Counted from the first letter of the stretch, positions 7,801 to 15,682 are shown. The stretch: DNA of 43,970 nt from an uncultured Oscillospiraceae bacterium (GCA_910588975.1 CAJUSE010000013.1:1-43970), one strand, 5' to 3'. Program-made: numbers and translations. The notes: generated by a model not told the origin, from the sequence alone.

Positions 7801-9122
7801 GCGCCGGGAGGCTCTGGGCCAAGGATCTCATCGGCCTCGGCCTGCTCGACTTCATCCAGGACCTGGGGGTAAATGTGCAGGTGGAGCAGTTGGGAAAAGT
7901 CTACATTCTCTGGCTTTTCATAAAGCGAGGTGAGGAACATATTCCGGTAGTTGAAATGCACACCGTCGATGTTGTAATAGGTGCCGGTGCCGCCGGAGGT
8001 ATCCACGCCCCCCTCATTGAAAAACTCCTCGTTGAAGAAGGCCAGCTCCCGGGCGGTGAGGGCCCGCTCATCCTTCCCGCCGGAGAAGACGCAGGCGGCC
8101 AGGACGCCCGCCAGCATGGCCACCGCCAGGGTGGCGGCCATGAGCTGCCGGGACTTGCCGGCGATGCGGCTCACCCGGTCCTTCAGCTGACGCTTCCCCA
8201 CCGTCATGGTGGTGGCGGCGATGAGGGGATTGGCCCCCCGTTTCACCGGGATGAGGGAGAGGAGGGTCTGGCCGTAGGGGATGCGCTGGGCCTCTCCCAA
8301 GGCCTTCAGCACGCTTTCGTCGCAGGCCAGCTCGCAGTCGGCCCTGGAGCAGCTGGCGGCCACCCAGACCAGGGGGTCAAACCAGTAGACGGTAAGGCAC
8401 ACACACCGCAGCAGGGACCACACCGGGTCCAGGTGGCGGGCGTGGGTGGCTTCGTGGGTGAGCACGTGGGTCAGCCGGGCGGGGTCATCGGCCACGGTGG
8501 GGGTGATGTAGATGGCGTTTCCAACCAGGCAGGGGGAGGGGATGACACCTTCCTCCACCAGGTAGATCTTCTGCCGGATGGGGCGGCCCCCGACCAGTTC
8601 CCGGTCTCCGGTCCATGCCCGGCGGTGCTTGCGGAGCCTGCCATAGAACCGCAGGTTGCTTATTAGGAAGAAGACGGCCGTCAGGGCCATGCCGGCCTTC
8701 CAAATGAGGGTCAGCACCTGGGGCAGGGACAGCCGCCGGGCATAGCGGGTGGCCGTCCTACCGTCGGCGTTGACCACCGTGTAGCCGGCCCTCTCTGCGT
8801 TGGGGCTGTCGACCACCTGGCCGGGGTGGAGGTCCTGTTCCGGCCCGGCCTGGGGAATGTCAGTGAGGGCCCATTGGTTTGTGGGGAGGACGTAGATGGG
8901 CGGGGCGGCGGCGATACGCTGGCTCACCGCCTGCTCCACGGGCTGAGCGGCCCGAAGCAGGGAGAAGGGGGCGTCAAAGAGGCTGCCGGGGATGAGCAGC
9001 CGCACCAGCACCAAGGCCCACAGGGCGTACTGGAAGCGCCGGGACAGCACGTTTTTGAACAGCTGGCGGATGGCCAGAATGGCCAAGATCAGTACGGACG
9101 AGGTGATGAGGATCTCTTTCAT
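4893..9122 (-). CDS. Giant BlaR1/MecR1-type M56 metallopeptidase with long C-terminal region
   Basis: 1409 residues; ordinary BlaR1-like proteins are roughly 300-600. Residues 1-345 form the M56 unit: helices near 1-20, 31-46, 137-156 and 236-255, the zinc motif HEATH at 223-227 with a likely third ligand E264 (ADCELACDES), and a further helix at about 326-345. In place of a penicillin-binding sensor, the remainder is about 1050 residues that I expect outside the cell. Two related segments of roughly 190 residues begin near 354 and 565; each opens with a FNEEFFN stretch and later has a TYSPxxDAYYW stretch. Further downstream is a DLDGDGTDEL calcium-loop-like motif. The gene overlaps blaI by 4 bases (ATGA), so it is cotranscribed with it. 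By family analogy it cleaves or signals to that repressor when its outer part senses a ligand; the ligand is unknown. Confidence 0.85.
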   Translation of the reverse strand: MKEILITSSVLILAILAIRQLFKNVLSRRFQYALWALVLVRLLIPGSLFDAPFSLLRAAQPVEQAVSQRIAAAPPIYVLPTNQWALTDIPQAGPEQDLHPGQVVDSPNAERAGYTVVNADGRTATRYARRLSLPQVLTLIWKAGMALTAVFFLISNLRFYGRLRKHRRAWTGDRELVGGRPIRQKIYLVEEGVIPSPCLVGNAIYITPTVADDPARLTHVLTHEATHARHLDPVWSLLRCVCLTVYWFDPLVWVAASCSRADCELACDESVLKALGEAQRIPYGQTLLSLIPVKRGANPLIAATTMTVGKRQLKDRVSRIAGKSRQLMAATLAVAMLAGVLAACVFSGGKDERALTARELAFFNEEFFNEGGVDTSGGTGTYYNIDGVHFNYRNMFLTSLYEKPENVDFSQLLHLHIYPQVLDEVEQAEADEILGPEPPGAIISLKITTQELDAFLMANLGLAIQDTNRVGMDSYTYSPDHDAYYWRYEFHARNYPGNVTLTAGTRSENRVTLSYQLDPESQDWYAVTLEEQEDGSYWFVSNLAARAPDSDLIPTPEDTALYSLTGEELQWFNEEFFNASGESPYDYTYNIRNQFANPAILYDRAEDIDLYQLFYLESADITDYELKTVFGYDSWDDLPCPAYKLTADWMDERLQEYTGLTLDETNKEGLEQFTYSPEFDAYYWMHGDTNYCGPLSFTCGTREGNTYKLYHHGYFDGDRWCCVTLERQDSGDYHFRSNQICTQPAIPTPLPDWEPVATISLTENGAYVAPTVAVEHRSGEGFDLTWPNNRSNWNIDGHSVSAALMPDGLVRAAVRQEDGTLDVFLTVEDEAYGSMNTFSGLFGRNGFYVDYISDADLPTRDYYHFTDDGVLTLLLRVDSYTQGGCYQLDLDGDGTDELVNDRSDFFFLSDGLLYHADPYELLEAAFPELPYWDDSCWSIYGKYYDGRAHTKDTLWAIRTAYFDGENLLVYKPQEQPTVDHVISGTDQDVPTEVVEQVKDYARQVYEASQTPTVPEPEGEQYAWGDPVTWDDWRIESFSGPHRTLVGDVTVETWTFNYELHTQTPEKVVQAGGRYVTEDGWVSPGYPGCDYLFFQRKADGSLTYLWHDMINDMSLESWAYGQYLEKKLAELDFDIGNTTFAALDAARKLSYIMDLSDDQVILMLTPAQGDVVPYTVSPDEGNSRYYQQMFTDPEQYHWSYVESFPGEPTGTSLTITDPSWDYYIRLWEGSDLVLIKESNQGGLWYKAEFVGLSSNDAFYENGRIYPFMREWFMEAERAALTGDIAIPDQGQGPLDIVRDWAEQYEGTALRLTPGNPARCSFMKLAGVGTLEDMPESWFPAGILDYPHFAFTYDTIFVPADSNEMNRFMAGNTMPYEGPDPEAPQGAYTYSRRGAMYLKDGYWYCSGVGTG

Positions 9123-9493
9123 TTCTCTCCCTCCTTCGCATGTTCCAAAATGGCGGATAGCTCGTCAATGTCCTCCTGGCTCAGGGCCCGGGCGTCCACC
9201 ATGGCCGACATCATCAGCCCCAGCCGACCGCCGTAGACCTTGTCCAGAAAGCTCCGTGTTTCAGACCGGGCGGCGTCCTCCCGCTCCAGCAGGGGGGAAT
9301 AGTGTCTGGGGGTGGCCCCGTCGTGCTTCACCGCCCCCTTGCCCTCCAGCCGGGAGAGCATGGTGATGATGGTGTTCTTGCTCCAGCCGGTCTCCTCCTT
9401 CAGCTGGGCGGTAAGCTGGGTGATGGTGCGCCCGGGCTGGGCCCACAGGGCGTTCATCAGCCGCCACTCGCCCTCGGACAAGCTCAATTTCAT
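9119..9493 (-). CDS. blaI: BlaI/MecI/CopY-family transcriptional repressor
   Basis: 124 residues, the usual length. The winged-helix N-terminal half carries LSEGEWRLMNALW, then the recognition region TVTQLT-like (TITQLTAQLKEETGWSKNTI) and the wing LEGKGAVKHDG. The C-terminal half is the dimerisation and cleavage region. Family members bind TACA-n-TGTA-type dyads as dimers and are released by proteolysis through the partner M56 protein. The ATG at 9493 follows AAAGGAGG. Two matching dyads flank the promoter directly upstream, so autoregulation is strongly suggested. The gene overlaps the M56 gene by 4 bases. Not necessarily a resistance system, as no beta-lactamase gene lies nearby. Confidence 0.92.
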   Translation of the reverse strand: MKLSLSEGEWRLMNALWAQPGRTITQLTAQLKEETGWSKNTIITMLSRLEGKGAVKHDGATPRHYSPLLEREDAARSETRSFLDKVYGGRLGLMMSAMVDARALSQEDIDELSAILEHAKEGEK

Positions 9494-9509
9494 GGAAAGA
9501 CCTCCTTTG

Positions 9510-9571
9510 GGTAGACAAATGTATACCTATCGTAATTTCACTATATCATGATTGGTAGACAAATGTCAACC
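9510..9571 (-). promoter_or_regulatory. blaI promoter bracketed by two BlaI-type operators
   Basis: On the minus strand TTGACA (9564-9569) and TATAGT (9540-9545) stand 18 bases apart. Two 18-bp imperfect dyads with the shared plus-strand core GTAGACAAATGT lie at 9510-9527 and 9554-9571, centres exactly 44 bp apart. The upstream dyad contains the -35 box and the downstream one lies in the early transcribed region. This is the classic arrangement for repression of blaI-blaR by the BlaI dimer. Confidence 0.88.
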
Positions 9572-9600
9572 TCAAAAAAGTTACAATGGAATTACAAATG

Positions 9601-9643
9601 AAAGCAAAAAGAAAAGACACAGCGCTTTTACGCTGTGCCTTTT
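9601..9643 (-). terminator. Terminator of the SLH-protein operon
   Basis: Stem 9612-9624 with 9631-9643 (12 of 13 pairs) and a 6-base loop. On the minus strand it is followed by TTTTTGCTTT. It ends the minus-strand transcript that carries the SLH gene. Confidence 0.85.
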
Positions 9644-9659
9644 CGGAAATACAGGGTGC

Positions 9660-11540
9660 TTATTTCGCCTTGGCCACGATGACCCGGATGCGGCCGCCGT
9701 CGGCAACAGAGCGGTCATAGTAGCCGGTAAGGGTGTAGCCCACCCGGACCCGCTCCAGGCTGGAGAAGTGGTACTCGCCATTTTCCAGCTCGTATACGGC
9801 CACGGAGTCGACCAGGGGGAAGCTCTCGTTGTCCTGGGTCATGGCGGTGAGGACATCCACGCTGTTGAGCTTCACCGACTTCAGATTGCTCATCTTGCTA
9901 GGCCGCTGAAGGGGGCCCTCGATCTTCACCGGGCCTTCGGAGAGGTTGAAGAGACTGCCCTCTGTACCGTAGACGTAAGAGGTGCCCTTCACGTCGTACT
10001 GATAGACCCCGCCCATCAGGGCCATGGAGAGGTCGGTCTCCTGCACGTCGGTGAGCACGCCGTAGGAATAGATGTCCCCGGTGGCGTCATTCAGAATGAG
10101 GGTGTCGATCTCCCCGGCGGCGTTCTTTTTGTAGTACTTCACGTCGTCGCCGTTCAGACTCATACCGGCCAGCCGGGCGGCGTAGAGCTTCACCGAGCCG
10201 CCGTCACTGTTCACGTCCAGGATCTGGACGTTTTCTGCCAGAGGGGTGTTGCCGATCTTGGTGCCGGCGGCGTTGACCTTGCCGGTGATGGAGGCGTTGC
10301 CCAGCCGCTTGACCTGGGCCTCGCCCCCGGCGGCAGCGGTGATTTGGACCAGGTTGCCCGCCTTGAAGGAGCTCTTGGTCTCCACGGGGTAGGTGTAGCT
10401 GTTGCCGTCGGTGGCCGAGACCATCACCGTCTTGGCGGTGTAGCTGTTGCCCCCGGCGTCGGTGTAGGGGGCGTCCACCACGGCGGAGATCACCCCGTAG
10501 ACCGTGCCGGTGAAGGTGCTGCCGGCATCGGCCACGGCGGCCACCCCGCCGTCCCGGCCCAGCAGCAGGGTGATGGTGTCACCGTTGCGGTAGGGGCCCA
10601 GGTTGGACAGGGCATAGGCGGCCTCGCTGGTCTCGATGGGATAGCTCTTGCCCGAGATGATGAGGGCGGCGGGGCCGGAGGTGCCAGGGGTGACCAGGTC
10701 GGACTGGTAGACCCAGGTGACCCGGCTGGTGTAGGCCCACAGAGTGCGCATGGACTTGGAGTAGTAGACCACGTCGCCGCTCTGGAGCTGGGAGAGGTTG
10801 GCCTCCCGGCCGGAGCGGTAGACGGTGGCGGTGGACGGGTCAAAGCCTATCTTGCTCTGCCAGTTGCCCTCTACCACCACCGGGCCCTTCATGGCCGAGT
10901 TGATAACAGCCACCCGGTCCACCTCGCCGGCGGCGTTGAGACCATGGCCCAGGGTCATGATATAGGGCTGGCCCTGCTTGGTGGCGGCGGTGAGCAGATT
11001 GTAGAACAGGTACATGGCGTCCTGCCTTGTCATGGGGCTATTCTGGCCGATGGAAATGCCCTCGTCCAGATCCAGGTTGCGGTAGAGGGTCATCTGGCCG
11101 GCGGGCCAGGCCCCGGAGAAGTCGCTGTCCTGATAGCCCAGCAGCCGCAGGGCCATGGTGACACCCATAGCCAGGGTGATCTCCTCATCGGGGTGGAAGG
11201 TGCCGTCCAGATAGCCGTTGACCAGATGGGAGGCCACAGCGGCCTCCACATAGGGAGCGGCCCAGTGGCTGTAAGGCACATCGGGGTAGGGGGAGACGGA
11301 GGTGGAAGCTCCCACGCTCTTGCCGTAGGGGGAGGCAGCCACCACCAGCTTGGTAAACTCGGCCCGGGTGACCCGCCGGGCGAGCATCATGTCCCCGTGC
11401 TCGTTGCCGGTCATGATCTCCAGAGCGGAGAGGACCTGGCCCATCTCCTCCACCGAGGCGGTGGAGGCGGCCCGGGCGGCAGGGAGGAGGTTCACGGCCA
11501 GAGCCAGGGAGAGCAGGAGAGGGAGAAGTTTGCGTTTCAT
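9660..11540 (-). CDS. Exported protein with N-terminal S-layer homology repeats
   Basis: 626 residues. A clean signal peptide (MKRKLLPLLLSLALAVNLLP, cleavage near AARA) is followed by S-layer homology repeats across about 25-180: TRAEFTKLVVAA, then PYVEAAVASHLVNGYLDGTF with HPDEEITLAMGVTMALRLLG, then NSPMTRQDAMYLFYNLL. These bind secondary cell-wall polymer and hold the protein at the surface. The remaining 440 residues are beta-rich and of no family I recognise. The start at 11540 is set by the ribosome site AAAGGAGTG and the signal peptide; the open frame upstream to 11771 lies inside the permease gene and is a shadow. It begins 23 bases after the MacB-like gene, so it is probably the last gene of that exporter operon. 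Confidence 0.9.
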   Translation of the reverse strand: MKRKLLPLLLSLALAVNLLPAARAASTASVEEMGQVLSALEIMTGNEHGDMMLARRVTRAEFTKLVVAASPYGKSVGASTSVSPYPDVPYSHWAAPYVEAAVASHLVNGYLDGTFHPDEEITLAMGVTMALRLLGYQDSDFSGAWPAGQMTLYRNLDLDEGISIGQNSPMTRQDAMYLFYNLLTAATKQGQPYIMTLGHGLNAAGEVDRVAVINSAMKGPVVVEGNWQSKIGFDPSTATVYRSGREANLSQLQSGDVVYYSKSMRTLWAYTSRVTWVYQSDLVTPGTSGPAALIISGKSYPIETSEAAYALSNLGPYRNGDTITLLLGRDGGVAAVADAGSTFTGTVYGVISAVVDAPYTDAGGNSYTAKTVMVSATDGNSYTYPVETKSSFKAGNLVQITAAAGGEAQVKRLGNASITGKVNAAGTKIGNTPLAENVQILDVNSDGGSVKLYAARLAGMSLNGDDVKYYKKNAAGEIDTLILNDATGDIYSYGVLTDVQETDLSMALMGGVYQYDVKGTSYVYGTEGSLFNLSEGPVKIEGPLQRPSKMSNLKSVKLNSVDVLTAMTQDNESFPLVDSVAVYELENGEYHFSSLERVRVGYTLTGYYDRSVADGGRIRVIVAKAK

Positions 11541-11562
11541 GGAAAGCACTCCTTTGTCGAGG

Positions 11563-12783
11563 TTAATCGTAGCGCAGGGCGTCGATGGGGTTGAGCTTGG
11601 CGGCCTTGTTGGCGGGCAGGTAGCCGAAGAGGATACCGATGGCCACGCTGACTCCAAAGGCGGTGGCGATGCCGTTAATGGTGGGTACGGCCACAAAGCC
11701 GTCGTTGCCTGTACCCAGCACCATGGCGATGACGTTGGTGATGACGTTGGCCATGACGATGCCCAGCACAATGCCGATGGTGCCGCCGATGGCCGAGGTG
11801 GTGCCCGCTTCGATGATGAACTGGCTGCGGATGTCCCGGCCCTTGGCTCCCAGGGATTTCCGGATGCCGATCTCCCGTGTCCGCTCGGTGACCGACACCA
11901 GCATGATGTTCATAATGCCGATGCCGCCCACCAGCAGGGAGATGGCGGCGATGAGGGTCAAAATGGCCATCAGCAGATCCACCATGGAGTCCATAGCGTC
12001 CATCATCTCCGCCGAGGTCATGGCCATGTAGTAGTCGGTGCTGTGATAGGCCTTATAGAGCCGGTTTTCCACAATACCCTTGGCCGTGGCCGCCGTGGAG
12101 CGGTCGGTGGAGGTAAAGAGGTACATATCCATGTAGCTGCCAGAGGAGAGCCGCTGGGCCTGGGTATAGGGGATATAGAGGGTGTCGTCGCCGCTGCCCT
12201 CGGAGTTGTCGCCGCTTTGCTCCAGCACGCCCACCACGGTAAAGGGGGCGCCGCCTACGGTGAGGGTCTTGCCCATGGCATCGCCGCCGAAGGCCTCCTG
12301 CTCCAGGTAGGAGCCGATGACGCACACCGCCATCTCCCGCTCCACATCCACATAGGAGAGGAAGCGGCCCTTGCCCAGGCTGGAGCCCTGCATGGTGGTG
12401 CTCTTGCTGCTGTTATAGAAGGTTTCGCTGACACCGTAGATGCTGGTGCGCTTGAACTCGTCGCTGCCCTGGCGGACAGTGCCGGAGACGCTGATGTAGG
12501 GGGTCACGCCGGTGAGGTACTTGGGGTATTTTTCCACCAGGGCGAACATATCATCGGCGTTCACATCCATGGAGCTGCCGGAGGGGTAGACATAGACCTG
12601 GACCAGGTTGGAGCCCATCTGCTCAAACTGGTCGTTCATGTAGTTCTGCATGCCGTTGCCCAAAGAGGTGATGATGATGACGGCGGCCACGCCGATGATG
12701 ATGCCCAGCATGGTGAGCAGTGCCCGCATCTTGCTGGTCATCAGGCTCTTGATGGCCAGCTTGAAGGACTGTCCAAAATTCAT
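11563..12783 (-). CDS. MacB/YknZ-like ABC exporter permease
   Basis: 406 residues in the standard MacB order: an N-terminal membrane helix (MRALLTMLGIIIGVAAVIII), a periplasm-like extracellular domain of about 220 residues, then three helices with the FtsX motif region (LLVGGIGIMNIMLVSVTERT, then REIGIRKSLGAKG). Such proteins are mechanotransmission ABC transporters that drive extrusion of peptides, lipoproteins or toxic compounds together with an adaptor. Its start overlaps the stop of the ATPase gene by 4 bases, and the adaptor gene lies just upstream, giving adaptor-ATPase-permease order as in Bacillus yknXYZ. Substrate unknown. Confidence 0.92.
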   Translation of the reverse strand: MNFGQSFKLAIKSLMTSKMRALLTMLGIIIGVAAVIIITSLGNGMQNYMNDQFEQMGSNLVQVYVYPSGSSMDVNADDMFALVEKYPKYLTGVTPYISVSGTVRQGSDEFKRTSIYGVSETFYNSSKSTTMQGSSLGKGRFLSYVDVEREMAVCVIGSYLEQEAFGGDAMGKTLTVGGAPFTVVGVLEQSGDNSEGSGDDTLYIPYTQAQRLSSGSYMDMYLFTSTDRSTAATAKGIVENRLYKAYHSTDYYMAMTSAEMMDAMDSMVDLLMAILTLIAAISLLVGGIGIMNIMLVSVTERTREIGIRKSLGAKGRDIRSQFIIEAGTTSAIGGTIGIVLGIVMANVITNVIAMVLGTGNDGFVAVPTINGIATAFGVSVAIGILFGYLPANKAAKLNPIDALRYD

Positions 12784-13553
12784 GCCTGCACCTCCTCAGG
12801 GAGGAGATCGGAGAAGCTGTCGCTCTCCTTGCTCTCCTCCTCCTTGGGCTGGACCACCGCCTGGGGATCCTGAGAGTCTCCGTCGTAGATGATCTTGCCG
12901 TCCTGAAGGCGGATGATCCGCTTGGCCTTCACGGCGATGGAGTTGTCGTGGGTGATGAGGACCACCGTGTCCCCCTCGGCATTGAGCTTCTGAAGGAAGG
13001 AGAGGACCTCCCGGCCGGTGCGGGAGTCCAGAGCGCCGGTGGGCTCGTCGGCCAGAATGACCGAGGGGTTTCCGGCCAGTGCCCGGGCGATGGACACCCG
13101 CTGCTGCTGGCCGCCGGAGAGCTGGCTGGGCAGGTTCTTCCGCTTGTCGGCCAGTCCCACCCGCTCCAGAGAGCGGATGGCCCGCTCATGACGCTCCTCG
13201 GCGCCAACCCCGGCATAGAGCAGGGGCAGCTCCACGTTCTCCTGCACGTTCAGCTTGGGGATCAGGTTGTACTGCTGGAAGATAAAGCCCAACATCTTGT
13301 TTCGGATCTCGGCCTGCTGGTCGTCCTCCATGGTGGAGACGTCCACGCCCCCCAGATGGTAGGTGCCCGAGGTGGGCACGTCCAGACAGCCGATGATGTT
13401 CATGGCGGTGGATTTGCCCGAGCCGGACTGGCCTACAATGGCCACAAATTCCCCCGGGTCGATGGTGAGACTCACCCCGTCCAAAGCGTGGACGGTCTCC
13501 TCGCCCATGTGGTAGATCTTATAGATATCCTTGAATTCAATGAGGTGTTCCAT
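12780..13553 (-). CDS. MacB/YknY-like ABC transporter ATPase
   Basis: 257 residues. Walker A GQSGSGKST, the signature LSGGQQQRVSIARAL, Walker B VILADEPTGALD and the switch histidine in LITHDNS are all intact, so it should hydrolyse ATP. It belongs to the LolD/MacB/YknY class. The C-terminal 25 residues are an acidic extension (EEESKESDS) that is longer than usual. The start is 3 bases after the adaptor gene's stop and the end overlaps the permease start, so the three proteins are translationally linked and form one exporter. Confidence 0.94.
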   Translation of the reverse strand: MEHLIEFKDIYKIYHMGEETVHALDGVSLTIDPGEFVAIVGQSGSGKSTAMNIIGCLDVPTSGTYHLGGVDVSTMEDDQQAEIRNKMLGFIFQQYNLIPKLNVQENVELPLLYAGVGAEERHERAIRSLERVGLADKRKNLPSQLSGGQQQRVSIARALAGNPSVILADEPTGALDSRTGREVLSFLQKLNAEGDTVVLITHDNSIAVKAKRIIRLQDGKIIYDGDSQDPQAVVQPKEEESKESDSFSDLLPEEVQA

Positions 13554-13556
13554 GGC

Positions 13557-15248
13557 TTACATCCCCATCATGGCGCTCATAAAGCTGGAGGCATTGTTCT
13601 GGACAAAGACGGTGTCTCCCTCCTCCAGACCGGAGAGGATCTCGATGAGCTCGCCGCTGTTCCGGCCCAGCTCTACGGTCCGGCTCTCCAGCTTGGTGAA
13701 GTCCACCAGATTGCCCTCGCTGTCCAGAGCGCCGGGGCCGGCCACCAGAACGGTGTTGCCCCGCTGGACGGCATCCACGGGGACGGCCAGAACGCTGCCC
13801 ACCTCCTCCACAACGATGGAGGCCGAGACGCTCATGCCGGGGAGCAGGCCCTGGCCTGCCAGGTCCATGCCGTCCCCATCCACCGCCACGGTGACAGGGT
13901 AGGAGGTGTTGCCCCCGGCGGTGGTGCCGTTGATGTTCACCTTTTCCACCACGCCGGTGAACTCCTGGCCGTCCAGGGCGTCGGCGGTGAAGGTGACCTT
14001 CTGACCCACCTGGACCTTTACCACGTCCATTTCGGAGACGTTGATGTCAAAGGTGAGCCGGCTCATGTCATAGATGACGGCCATAAAGGCACTGTTGCCG
14101 GTGGCCGAAGCGGTGGAGGGGTCAATGTTGTCCCCGGACTTGTAGTTTTTCTCAATGACAGTGCCGTCAATGGGGGAGGTGATGGTGTAGTCCTCCAGGG
14201 TGGACTCGGCCCGGGAAAGGCTGTCCTGGGCGTTGCGCAGGGCCAGCTTGGCGTTGCGCAGCTGGATGGCGGCGGCATCCACCTGGTCCTGCATGTTCCG
14301 GCCCTCAAACTGGCCCAGCACCTGGTCCTGATAGACCCGGTCCCCCTCCTTCACGTCCAGGCTCTCCAGCTTGCCCGAGTAGAGGGCGATGAGCTGCTTG
14401 CTCTCGGCGTACTGGAAGGTGCCGGTGGCCGAGGAGGCGGCCGTCCCCACACTGGCCGAGCCGGTGGAGGCGGCGCTGAGGGCGCCGGGGTTGGGCACGG
14501 TGACGGTGACATTGCGCACCAGTGTGCCGCCCAGCCCCACGCTGTCGGTGGCGGCGATCTCGGTGATGGAGCCGTAAAGGGTCTCGGCGGTGCCGGCCAC
14601 GGTGACGGTGGCGCTCTGGCCCACGTAGAAGCCCTGGGCATCCACGCTGTGGAAGGGGACGGTGAGCTTCATGTTGTCCCGGTCCAGAATGTCGGCGATG
14701 GGGGTGCCTGCGGCGACGGTGTCGCCGGGATCCACGTAGAGCTTGTTGATTACGCCGGCGGCGTTGGCCTTCACCTGACGGTCCTCGGCGTCGTCAGACT
14801 GGGTGCGCAGGAGGCTGTCGTAGTTGAGCTGGGCCGACTCCACGCTGAGCTGGGCCTGCTCCACGCCGGTGCGGGCCTGCTTGATGGAGTTCTCCACGTC
14901 CTCGGCGTCGATGGTAAAGAGCACATCGTCCTTGGCGATGGTGTCGCCCTCCTCAAAGGGGGCGGTGAGGACCTCGCCCCGGACCAGGGCGGTGGCCCGG
15001 TATGTATCGTTGGGCTTGATGGTGCCCGGGCCGGTGACAGCCACCGTCAGGTCCTGGTGCTGGGCGATGGCGGGAATGTAGTTGCCGGCGATGCTCTGCT
15101 GGCCGCCGGCGGCACACCGCCACAGCATAACGGCCAGAACAAGGGCCAGAATAAGAATGGTGGCCACCCGCTTGGGCCATTTCTTTTTCTTCTTGGGAGC
15201 TTGGAACTTGGGGGTCTCCTTCACAGGAGCAGTGCTTTGTTCTGCCAT
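13557..15248 (-). CDS. MacA/YknX-like membrane fusion adaptor
   Basis: 563 residues, longer than the roughly 370-400 of MacA. After a proline- and lysine-rich N terminus (KKKKKWPKR) comes one membrane helix at about 25-45, then lipoyl-like and alpha-hairpin regions. The coiled-coil pieces AQLSVESAQLNYDSLL and AKLALRNAQDSLSRAESTLE lie on either side of a second lipoyl-like stretch (SPIDGTVIEKNYKSGD). A beta-barrel and a C-terminal membrane-proximal domain follow. In Gram-positives such adaptors link the ABC pair to the cell exterior. ATG 15248 is chosen for GGAAGGAGA just upstream; the frame to 15290 has no ribosome site. It is first of the exporter genes, 98 bases after an AbrB-type regulator. 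Confidence 0.92.
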   Translation of the reverse strand: MAEQSTAPVKETPKFQAPKKKKKWPKRVATILILALVLAVMLWRCAAGGQQSIAGNYIPAIAQHQDLTVAVTGPGTIKPNDTYRATALVRGEVLTAPFEEGDTIAKDDVLFTIDAEDVENSIKQARTGVEQAQLSVESAQLNYDSLLRTQSDDAEDRQVKANAAGVINKLYVDPGDTVAAGTPIADILDRDNMKLTVPFHSVDAQGFYVGQSATVTVAGTAETLYGSITEIAATDSVGLGGTLVRNVTVTVPNPGALSAASTGSASVGTAASSATGTFQYAESKQLIALYSGKLESLDVKEGDRVYQDQVLGQFEGRNMQDQVDAAAIQLRNAKLALRNAQDSLSRAESTLEDYTITSPIDGTVIEKNYKSGDNIDPSTASATGNSAFMAVIYDMSRLTFDINVSEMDVVKVQVGQKVTFTADALDGQEFTGVVEKVNINGTTAGGNTSYPVTVAVDGDGMDLAGQGLLPGMSVSASIVVEEVGSVLAVPVDAVQRGNTVLVAGPGALDSEGNLVDFTKLESRTVELGRNSGELIEILSGLEEGDTVFVQNNASSFMSAMMGM

Positions 15249-15346
15249 GGTGCAGTCTCCTTCCGGATTTTGAGATTTGCCCGTTGTCAATTTTGTAGCA
15301 TAGCACAGGAAAACGAAAAAAATATAAACACCAGGTTAAAAAATAA

Positions 15347-15592
15347 TTAAGATGGCGCCTCCTCGGGGAACACCAGGGAAAAGGCCTTGGAGAAAAGAGC
15401 GGCGATCTCCTCGTAGCGGGACTGAGGGACAAGGGCGATGCCCTGGGACCTGTCAGCCAGGAGCAGAAGGCTGTCCCCGGGCTGGAGATGGTAGAGCTGC
15501 CGCACCTCCTTGGGAATGACGATCTGCCCCTTTGGGCCTATCTTGATGGTGGACATATATTTCCCGGTTGGGATGTCGGACTGGCCACACAT
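15347..15592 (-). CDS. AbrB/MazE-type DNA-binding regulator
   Basis: 81 residues with a swapped-hairpin domain at about 13-58 (STIKIGPKGQIVIPKEVRQL, then YHLQPGDSLLLLAD). The start at 15592 is supported by AAAGGAGG 8 bases upstream; the Met at residue 13 lacks a good site. Lone AbrB-like proteins of this size usually act as local transition-state or operon regulators, while the antitoxin version would sit beside a toxin gene, which is absent here. Its position ahead of the MacAB-like operon on the same strand and the perfect operator-like palindrome in its leader suggest that it controls itself and the exporter. That link is inferred. Confidence 0.85.
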   Translation of the reverse strand: MCGQSDIPTGKYMSTIKIGPKGQIVIPKEVRQLYHLQPGDSLLLLADRSQGIALVPQSRYEEIAALFSKAFSLVFPEEAPS

Positions 15593-15612
15593 AGGAATAC
15601 CTCCTTTCCAGC

Positions 15613-15673
15613 AAGTAAGAATTTTCTTACTTTTCTAATTTAGGAGGATAGCATGGGGGATGGGAAAAGTCAA
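15613..15673 (-). promoter_or_regulatory. Promoter of the AbrB-like gene with palindromic operator
   Basis: On the minus strand TTGACT (15668-15673) and TATCCT (15645-15650) are separated by 17 bases. Downstream of the expected start site is the perfect palindrome AAGTAAGAATTTTCTTACTT (15613-15632), at roughly +5 to +24, where a repressor would block transcription. Which protein binds it (AbrB-like or the XRE protein) is not shown by the sequence. Confidence 0.75.
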
Positions 15674-15682
15674 ATGAAATTT

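Noticed and set aside
5805..8666. A 953-codon plus-strand frame opposite the M56 gene
   Set aside because: It is low-complexity in Gly, Val and His, has no ribosome site, and mirrors a well-supported M56 protein; a GC-rich shadow.
9119..9493. BlaI-BlaR pair as a beta-lactam resistance system
   Set aside because: No beta-lactamase or PBP gene is adjacent and the sensor domain is not of the penicillin-binding type.
9552..11594. A 680-codon plus-strand frame opposite the SLH gene
   Set aside because: Gly/Val/His-rich shadow of the SLH protein, which has a signal peptide, repeats and a ribosome site.
12948..15350. An 800-codon plus-strand frame opposite the exporter genes
   Set aside because: Shadow of the ATPase and adaptor genes; no family motifs.
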